From assembly GCA_027067955.1 (NCBI GenBank), contig JAMOUW010000059.1, positions 53,532 to 117,531 of the forward strand: a stretch of DNA of 64,000 nt, given 5' to 3'. Below the pieces are notes generated by a model, which did not search any database, had not been told where the DNA came from, and saw only the letters and a program-made list of their open reading frames with translations. Each line of letters opens with the position of its first letter. Position 1 is the first letter of the stretch. Positions 57,619-64,000 of the stretch are shown one piece after another. The position numbers were made by a program, and so were the translations under genes. This stretch comes from Thermaceae bacterium. GTDB lineage: Bacteria; Deinococcota; Deinococci; Deinococcales; Marinithermaceae.

Positions 57619-59988
57619 ATGAAACGTTTCGTGTGGACGGCTCTGGCGATGCTGGCGGTAATCGCTTGGGCTCAGGTTCCGGAGAAGGTCAGCCCCGAGG
57701 TGGCGGCGCAAAAGGGATGTTTGAGCTGCCATGAAGGCATAGAGGACATCATGCCCGCGAACAGCGGCATGATGGGCCAGATAAGGGCTTTCGGGGCCAT
57801 GGCCGGCGATCCGGCGGGCTGCGTCGTCTGCCACGGCGGCAACCCCAAGGGACTGACCGCCAAAGAGGCGCACTCGGGAGCACCGCAGGCGTTGTCTGCA
57901 CGCGGGCCGGAAAACTTCTATCCCGACCCGGGCTCCATATGGATTGCCGACCGCACCTGCGGCCAGTGTCATCCGGGTTACGATTATCGCCTCAACCTGG
58001 CGCTGATGCAGACCGAAGCCGGTAAGATCCAGGGCAACCTGCACACCTGGGGCTTCCCCGAAACCTGGGACGGGAAAACCCCCTACGGCAACTACGACGT
58101 CAAAGACACCGACGGCCCCATGCCGCAGGTGGGAACCAAGGCCTACAAAAAATACATGGGGAAGCTCATGGAAATGTACCCCCAGGCTTTCCCCGCCGAG
58201 CTGAAGCAGATCCCCGAAGCCAGCCCGGAAGAAGTGCAGAAAGACCCCAAGCTGGCCGCGCTCACCTACCAGCGTCATGACTGCCAGCGCTGTCACGTGG
58301 GCGTCAACGGCCGCGAGAAGCGCGGTGACTATCGCGGCATGGGCTGCTCTTCATGCCATATTCTCTACGGCGACGAAGGGTTCTACGAGGGCAACGACCC
58401 CACCATCAAGGAAGACGAACGCGGGCACCCCCTCAAGCACCGCATCGTAGCCACGCGCGAAATAGGTGGAATCCATGAAGGAGCCAGCGGTGGCATCCCC
58501 ACCGCGACCTGCAATTCCTGCCACAACCGCGGTAAGCGCATCGGCGTCACCTTCCAAGGGCTGATGGAATTCCCCTATGGTACGCCACTCAATGACGAGG
58601 GCGGCACTCAACCTAAGCTGCACACGAAGAAGTACCTCTACATCGCCGACGACGTCCATCACCGCGGCGAACCCGGCAAGGGCGGCATGCTCTGTCAGGA
58701 CTGCCACACCACCATAGACATGCACGGTGACGGCAACATCTTCGCCACCACGCTAGCGCAGGTGGAGATCGAGTGCGAGGATTGCCACGGTACCCCCGAA
58801 AAATTCCCCTGGGAACTGCCGCTGGGCCAAGGCGAAGAGTTCGGCCGCGACATCGGCAACACCCCGCGCGGGCTGGCGGATGCGCCCCTGCCCGAAACCG
58901 CCGCATTCGCCACCTTCTACCCCAAGGAAGACGGCTACCTGTTAACCGCCCGCGGCAACCCCTTCGGCAACGTCGTCAAGAAGGGCGACAAGGTAATCGT
59001 ACACTCGGCCTCGGGCTCCGACTTCGAAGTGCCGGTGCTCAAAGCCATCAATAAGGCCGACGCCTGGGTGTCCGAAGATGCCAAGGTGGCGATGGTGTCG
59101 GTGGCAAAACACGCGGAGAACCTCGAGTGCTATGCCTGCCACGCCTCCTGGGTACCGCAGTGCTACGGCTGCCACGTCAAAGTAGACTACTCCGGCGGCA
59201 AAACCGGTACGGACTGGATCAAGTCGGGCACCTCCGTAGACGAACACGGCATGACCGCAGAGGCCGCGATCGGCTCGGGCGGCATCACCTCCCCCGGCAA
59301 GATCTCCGAGTCGCGCTCATATCTGCGCTGGGAAGATCCGGTCCTGGGCATCAACGGCGAGGGGCGGGTAACCCCGCTTATGCCCGGTTGCCAGGTGGTA
59401 TACACCGTCATTGATACCGAAGGTAAGACGATCGCGCATAACGTGATAGCGCGCTCGCCCGACGAGGCGGCCCAGCTGGGCCAGGATCTGGTTCCGCTGG
59501 CCATCGACATGGCACCGGCGCAACCTCATTCGGCCCTGCCCGAAGCGCGGCGCTGCGAGAGCTGCCACGACAACCCCAAAGCCCTGGGCTACGGCATCGA
59601 CGGCGGCATCTACCAGGGTCGCTACGCGGAAGACATCATCACCGACCTCACCGACCCGCGTACGGGCAAACCGCTGGCCAGAAACTACCAGGTGCAGATA
59701 CCGGCCATCCCCGACCTCACCTTCGACTGGTCGCAGATCGTCGACCCCAAGACCGGCAAACAGGTCGCCACCGTGGGCACCCACTGGCCGCTCTCGCGTT
59801 CCCTGCCCGCGGAAATGCGAGAAAACATGAATCGCAGCGGTCTCTGTATGGGCTGCCACAAGGAAATGACCAGCAGCAAGGTCTGGAGCGTAATAAGCAC
59901 CCCTGGCACCCTCAGCAACACCGGGCATCTCGACTTGATGCATCGTATGCTCCTCAAATACTATGAGGATGTCAAGAAGGGCAAGTAG
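57619..59988 (+). CDS. secreted dodecaheme c-type cytochrome
   Basis: Signal peptide MKRFVWTALAMLAVIAWAQ; 12 CXXCH: CLSCH CVVCH CGQCH CQRCH CSSCH CNSCH CQDCH CEDCH CYACH CYGCH CESCH CMGCH. Confidence 0.92.
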   Translation: MKRFVWTALAMLAVIAWAQVPEKVSPEVAAQKGCLSCHEGIEDIMPANSGMMGQIRAFGAMAGDPAGCVVCHGGNPKGLTAKEAHSGAPQALSARGPENFYPDPGSIWIADRTCGQCHPGYDYRLNLALMQTEAGKIQGNLHTWGFPETWDGKTPYGNYDVKDTDGPMPQVGTKAYKKYMGKLMEMYPQAFPAELKQIPEASPEEVQKDPKLAALTYQRHDCQRCHVGVNGREKRGDYRGMGCSSCHILYGDEGFYEGNDPTIKEDERGHPLKHRIVATREIGGIHEGASGGIPTATCNSCHNRGKRIGVTFQGLMEFPYGTPLNDEGGTQPKLHTKKYLYIADDVHHRGEPGKGGMLCQDCHTTIDMHGDGNIFATTLAQVEIECEDCHGTPEKFPWELPLGQGEEFGRDIGNTPRGLADAPLPETAAFATFYPKEDGYLLTARGNPFGNVVKKGDKVIVHSASGSDFEVPVLKAINKADAWVSEDAKVAMVSVAKHAENLECYACHASWVPQCYGCHVKVDYSGGKTGTDWIKSGTSVDEHGMTAEAAIGSGGITSPGKISESRSYLRWEDPVLGINGEGRVTPLMPGCQVVYTVIDTEGKTIAHNVIARSPDEAAQLGQDLVPLAIDMAPAQPHSALPEARRCESCHDNPKALGYGIDGGIYQGRYAEDIITDLTDPRTGKPLARNYQVQIPAIPDLTFDWSQIVDPKTGKQVATVGTHWPLSRSLPAEMRENMNRSGLCMGCHKEMTSSKVWSVISTPGTLSNTGHLDLMHRMLLKYYEDVKKGK

Positions 59989-60001
59989 CGTGAGCTGAAC
60001 C

Positions 60002-60036
60002 GGGCGCGGGCTGGAGCCTTGCTCCAGCCCGCGCCC
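60002..60036 (+). terminator. strong hairpin downstream of the multiheme cytochrome
   Basis: GGGCGCGGGCTGGAGCcttGCTCCAGCCCGCGCCC; 16 bp perfect stem, no clear U-tract. Confidence 0.65.
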
Positions 60037-60074
60037 CATCCTCACGTGCTAGATTGTGCGCCAGGAGACGACCC

Positions 60075-60869
60075 ATGTCCCGATATCGTTTCGCCCTCAT
60101 CCCGGTAATCGCCATAGCGTTGGCGCTGGCGGGCTGCAAGCCAGACGAAGAAAAGGCTTCCGGCTCCGCGGTAGCGCCCGCGACCGCAGAAGTGCCATCA
60201 AGCCCCCCAACATTGCCTCCCGGAGCCAAGGCGGGCCCCCTGGATCTCTCCAAAATCGGGCCTCACGACGAAGCTTACGCCCACGAAAGCCTGAACGCCG
60301 ACGAATGGGCAAGCGTGGCCCTCATGTATCAATCGAAAGGCCAGTTCGGGGAAGCGCTCTCCACCCTAGATCAGGCCATCGCCCGCTACCCGGGAAATGC
60401 CCACCTCTACGCGGTGCGCGGCGCTCTTTGGTTGCAACTCGAAGAATACGCCAAGGCGCTGGCCGACCTGGAACGCTCGCTCGAGCTCGCCGATGATCCC
60501 GGCGTAAGGGTGAACTACGCCGAGGCGCTGCGGCGCTTCGACCGCAAACAGGAAGCGCTGGCCAGCCTGGACCGGGCGCTGGAGACGAACCCCGGCTACC
60601 TGCCGGCACTCTTCAACCGCGGGGTATTGCGTTTTGAAATGGGCGACGAAAATGGGGCGCTGGCCGATTTCGATCGCGCCATCAACATCGACCCCAAGGC
60701 AGCTGCCCCGTATTTCAACCGCGCCGCGGTGCTCTGGGCGCTCGGCCAGAAAGAAGCGGCGATAGCCGATCTGGACGCCTTCATCGAACGCGCCCCGGTA
60801 GGTGCATGGAAGGAAACGGCGCGCGATCTGCGCTCTTCGTGGCAAGAACAGCTGGAGGCCAGGCAATGA
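60075..60869 (+). CDS. TPR lipoprotein
   Basis: MSRYRFALIPVIAIALALAGC lipobox; TPRs such as YLPALFNRGVLRFEMGDENGALADFDRAINIDPKAAAPYFNRA. Confidence 0.8.
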   Translation: MSRYRFALIPVIAIALALAGCKPDEEKASGSAVAPATAEVPSSPPTLPPGAKAGPLDLSKIGPHDEAYAHESLNADEWASVALMYQSKGQFGEALSTLDQAIARYPGNAHLYAVRGALWLQLEEYAKALADLERSLELADDPGVRVNYAEALRRFDRKQEALASLDRALETNPGYLPALFNRGVLRFEMGDENGALADFDRAINIDPKAAAPYFNRAAVLWALGQKEAAIADLDAFIERAPVGAWKETARDLRSSWQEQLEARQ

Positions 60870-61444
60870 GGGCTCTGCTGCTGACTTTACTATTGCTGGC
60901 GGGCGGGCGGGTCCTGGCCGGTGATCCTCCAGCCCCGCACGACTTTACAGCGCTGCTTGCGGAGGCGGGCATGACGTACGAGCTTCCCGCCGGCTACACT
61001 CCCGCCCCTGTCGAGTTCAACGAGGTGCTACCCTACCAGTACCGGGTGCTCTCTAAAGATGGTCAGGTGGAAATCCGCTACGTCGTCTTCCCGCTCGCCC
61101 GCGTCGAGATCGACTACGACGATCCGCACTCGAGCGCCCCGGAACCCGACCACCTGTTCACCCTGCTCTTCCCCGGTATCCTCACGGAGATATCCGGCTG
61201 GGGGCGTTACAAGTCCAAGGAGTACCCCGGGGACGAGGCGCTCAGGCTATTTGGGGCCGACTGGGCAGCAGTGGCGGTACTGGAGGTGATCCCCGAGTAC
61301 AGCCGCGAGCGCCGCCAGGCTCTGGTTGTGGCCCTGCACCGCAACGGCCGCGCCGACGCCTACCAGATATTCCTCGGCAACGACCTCAAACGCTTGGGGG
61401 AAGAAGCAAAGCGGGTGCAGGGAGCCTTGCGTTTTGCAAATTAA
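60866..61444 (+). CDS. secreted hypothetical protein
   Basis: MRALLLTLLLLAGGRVLAGDPPAPHDF signal peptide; ATGA overlap with the TPR gene. Confidence 0.65.
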   Translation: MRALLLTLLLLAGGRVLAGDPPAPHDFTALLAEAGMTYELPAGYTPAPVEFNEVLPYQYRVLSKDGQVEIRYVVFPLARVEIDYDDPHSSAPEPDHLFTLLFPGILTEISGWGRYKSKEYPGDEALRLFGADWAAVAVLEVIPEYSRERRQALVVALHRNGRADAYQIFLGNDLKRLGEEAKRVQGALRFAN

Positions 61445-61472
61445 AACTCAAGGGCTTCTTTTCGCGCCCGCC

Positions 61473-62135
61473 TCAACCCTCGATGACACCCGGGAAAAGC
61501 ATGGTGCACAACGTGAGGTATATCACGTCAAAAACACCAAGCAGCTTCCACCAGCTGAGAATTTCTGAGAACTCGGCCCCGAAGGCGATTCCCAGCGTTG
61601 CCTTCACCGCGGCGAGCACGACCGGCAAAATCATGGGAAAAACCAGTAGATAGAGCAAAACATCGCGCGCCCTCAGACGCACGGTCAGGCCCGCGTAGAA
61701 GGCGGAGATCACGGTGTAACCGGTGCCTCCGAGTACCAGCGTAATGAAAAGCTGGGGCCAGGACGAAAGCGGCAGGTAGAACCAGGCGGCGACGAGCACC
61801 AGCAGGAACGCCCCCATCACTATCATCAGAAGCCAGAGGAAGAGCAGCTTGCCCACATAGATCCACTCGCGGCTCCCGGGGGTAAGCAGCAGATCGTCGA
61901 GGGTTTCGTTCTCCACTTCAAGCGCCCAGGCACGGCTCGCAAGCATGCTGCCCGCGAAAGCCAGAGCCACCCACAGCACCCCCGGCCCCGCCCGCCGCAG
62001 ATTGGCCTCGTCGGGACCGAAAGCGATACCCATGATAAAGAGCACGACGGCGATGAACGAAAAAGCCGAAAGCAGTCCCGCACGCCCGCGCCATTCCAGG
62101 CGCAGGTCGCGCAGCGCCAGCACCAGCGCCCTCAC
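61473..62135 (-). CDS. ccmB: heme exporter protein CcmB
   Basis: Multi-TM; EVENETLDDLLLTPGSREWIYVGKLLFLWLLM. Confidence 0.9.
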   Translation of the reverse strand: MRALVLALRDLRLEWRGRAGLLSAFSFIAVVLFIMGIAFGPDEANLRRAGPGVLWVALAFAGSMLASRAWALEVENETLDDLLLTPGSREWIYVGKLLFLWLLMIVMGAFLLVLVAAWFYLPLSSWPQLFITLVLGGTGYTVISAFYAGLTVRLRARDVLLYLLVFPMILPVVLAAVKATLGIAFGAEFSEILSWWKLLGVFDVIYLTLCTMLFPGVIEG

Positions 62136-62755
62136 CCTTCCGCCCCCATAGCGAAGCTGCGGCTCGCCACCTCGGCGGCGAAGCCGCGGTCGTGGGTCGC
62201 CAGTACCACCGCGCCCTCGCGGGCGACCTCCCCGATGACCCGCGTCAGCTCCTTGCGCCCGCCGCTGTCGAGCGCGGTTTCGGGTTCGTCGAGGAGCAGC
62301 AGGCGCGGCCCGGCAAGCAGCGTGCGTGCTAGCGCCAGGCGCTTCTTCATACCGCTGGAGTAGGCCGCCACCGCACGCCCCGGCGGCAGGCCGACCCTCT
62401 CCATGGCCTCGAGCACCCGCCCGCGGCCGATGGGTCTGCCCGCGAGCGCCAGCGCCTGTTCCAGATTTTCCTCACCGCTCAGATGCCGGTAGAACGCCGG
62501 CGGGTTGGCCACCAGGCCGATCCAACCGCGCTCGACCTCCAGCGCGCGCGCGGGTTTGCCGAAGAGCCGCACCGTACCCCGCTGGGGCCGGATCAGCGTG
62601 GCGATCACCCGCAGCAGCGTGGTCTTGCCCACGCCATTGGGGCCGAGCAGCGCCACCACCTCACCGGGCTCGACACCGAGCGAGAGGTCGCGCAATACCC
62701 ACTGACGCCCGAAGCGCTTCCAGACCCCCTGGACATCTACCAAGGCCTCCTTCAC
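62132..62755 (-). CDS. ccmA: heme exporter ATP-binding protein CcmA
   Basis: LLGPNGVGKTTLLRVIATLIRPQRG; YSSGMKKRLALARTLLAGPRLLLLDEPETALD. Confidence 0.9.
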   Translation of the reverse strand: MKEALVDVQGVWKRFGRQWVLRDLSLGVEPGEVVALLGPNGVGKTTLLRVIATLIRPQRGTVRLFGKPARALEVERGWIGLVANPPAFYRHLSGEENLEQALALAGRPIGRGRVLEAMERVGLPPGRAVAAYSSGMKKRLALARTLLAGPRLLLLDEPETALDSGGRKELTRVIGEVAREGAVVLATHDRGFAAEVASRSFAMGAEG

Positions 62756-62761
62756 GACGTG

Positions 62762-63445
62762 CTAGAGCCTTTCGAGCAGCCATTCGGGCGTAAAACGGAT
62801 GAAGAAGTTATTGAGCCGCTGAAAGGTATCGGTGGCCATCAGTAACCCCACAAATATGAGTATCACGCCGGATATACGCTCGACCCAGATGGAAACGTTG
62901 CGGCTCCTGCGCAGAATCTTGGTTACCCTGTCGGCAAAGAGGGCCACCAGGAAAAAGGGAACCGCCAGACCGAGAGTATAGGCCACCAGATATACCAGAC
63001 CACCGAAACCCTGCATTGCGGTCAGTGTGAGGATCCCGCCCAGAATGGGGCCGATACAAGGCAACCAGGCGGTGGCGAGCGCCGCCCCCATCAGAAACGC
63101 CCCCCAGGGTTTGGTGGTGTCACCGGTGTAACTAACCCCTCGCATCTGCGCCAGGAAGGGCAGTTTCAACCCCAGCATGTACAGACCAAAGAGGATGAGC
63201 ACGACCCCGCCCACCCTGGCAAGCACGGGTTTATAGTTTTGGAGCAGACCTCCCAGAACCGTAAAGGGAAGACCGAGCAGTATAAAAATAACGCTGAAGC
63301 CAAGAATGAAAAATAGCGCGTTTCTCACCGGACGCCCCTGATCGCCTCCCAGATAGGCAAGATACGTGGGCACCAGCGGCAAAACGCACGGGGAGAGGAA
63401 CGAGAACATGCCCGCAAGAAAAGCTGCGGCTAACGATAGCTCCAT
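62762..63445 (-). CDS. ccdA: cytochrome c biogenesis protein CcdA (DsbD-like)
   Basis: FLSPCVLPLVPTYLAYLGG; ATAWLPCIGPILGGILTLT. Confidence 0.93.
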   Translation of the reverse strand: MELSLAAAFLAGMFSFLSPCVLPLVPTYLAYLGGDQGRPVRNALFFILGFSVIFILLGLPFTVLGGLLQNYKPVLARVGGVVLILFGLYMLGLKLPFLAQMRGVSYTGDTTKPWGAFLMGAALATAWLPCIGPILGGILTLTAMQGFGGLVYLVAYTLGLAVPFFLVALFADRVTKILRRSRNVSIWVERISGVILIFVGLLMATDTFQRLNNFFIRFTPEWLLERL

Positions 63446-63712
63446 ATGCCTATTCTTTCATTCTTTGATGAGGAAGACCAACCGGCCCGGAACGCCTACA
63501 TTGAATGCTTCAACCGCAGCTATCGTGAAGCGGTCCTGGACGCCTACATCTTCCACTCCCAGGCCGGGGTGCGTCAGGTTACCGAAGACTGGTTGAGAAC
63601 CTACATCGCCATCAGGCCCCACGAGGCTCTGGGAGGCCAGCCGCCTCAGGAGTTTGCCGCCAGACATGGCTAGGGTCTCTCATAGGAACGGTACTCAAAA
63701 TGGGGGCTTGAC
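63446..63712 (+). pseudogene. IS3-family transposase C-terminal remnant plus likely IS right end
   Basis: PARNAYIECFNRSYREAVLDAYIFHSQAGVRQVTEDWLRTYIAIRPHEALGGQPPQEF (rve C-terminus); downstream TACTCAAAATGGGGGCTTGACA terminus-like. Confidence 0.8.
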
Positions 63713-63738
63713 ACGCCTGGCTTTGGCAGCGCCCACAA

Positions 63739-63768
63739 CCCCCTCCCCGGCCCTCCCGGGGGAGGGAG
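63739..63768. terminator. GC-rich hairpin with T-rich 3' flank
   Basis: CCCCTCCCCGGCCCTCCCGGGGGAGGGAG followed by ATTTGTTTT. Confidence 0.5.
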
Positions 63769-63801
63769 ATTTGTTTTGCAGCGCAGCTTTAAGCTGCGCT
63801 G

Positions 63802-63923
63802 GGATGTGAGACGCAGGGAGCGGGAAACACCGTTTTTATCACCTGCCAAGCAGTCCTCGGTTTGTTTTTGCGCCGTTTTTCAAAAACCCACCTCCCACAC
63901 CCCACCCCCTACCTCCTGCTTTT
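63802..63923 (-). repeat. dispersed repeat, copy 2 (inverted relative to 47940..48067)
   Basis: Reverse complement AAAAGCAGGAGGTAGGGGGTGGGGTGTGGGAGGTGGGTTTTTGAAAAACGGCGCAAAAACAAACCGAGG... aligns across the whole element with few mismatches and small indels. Confidence 0.9.
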
Positions 63924-64000
63924 GTCCGTATCCGGAACTGCGCCCCCAATCTTAGACACTCACCCGCTCCAAAAAGTGTGATGCTTATCCGCCTGTAACT

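Overview
The window is a GC-rich chromosomal segment that looks like a Thermaceae relative (Deinococcus-Thermus; Oceanithermus or Marinithermus-like). The lineage call is an inference from bTHX, TtuA/TtuB, a ba3 oxidase tail and gene content; no search was run. Most of it is dense housekeeping sequence: rpsO-pnp-rnj, rsmE-prmA, pfkA, rsmI, rlmB, ruvB, ade, ttuB-ttuA, deoC, maf-mreC-mreD-mrdA-minC, rpsT-bTHX and tyrS. The less ordinary parts are: (1) a contiguous complex I operon nuoABCDHIJKLMN with no nuoEFG between D and H; (2) a single-chain Type ISP/IIG-like restriction-modification protein with an AT-rich recognition region, 9 bp upstream of a PIN-like nuclease gene; (3) a 12-heme c-type cytochrome between two blocks of cytochrome c maturation genes, which include a CcmI-cytochrome c fusion and a CX3C CcmG; (4) a non-coding palindromic repeat array at 47.7-48.5 kb with higher-order symmetry, whose inserted 128 bp element recurs inverted about 16 kb away next to an IS3-type transposase remnant; (5) LptA/LptD-like genes; (6) a TtuB carrier with residues after its di-glycine. 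Three items absent from or truncated in the ORF track were recovered: bTHX, a CcmD-like protein, and the N-terminus of a PLD protein with a probable ATT start. No tRNA, rRNA or CRISPR array was recognised.
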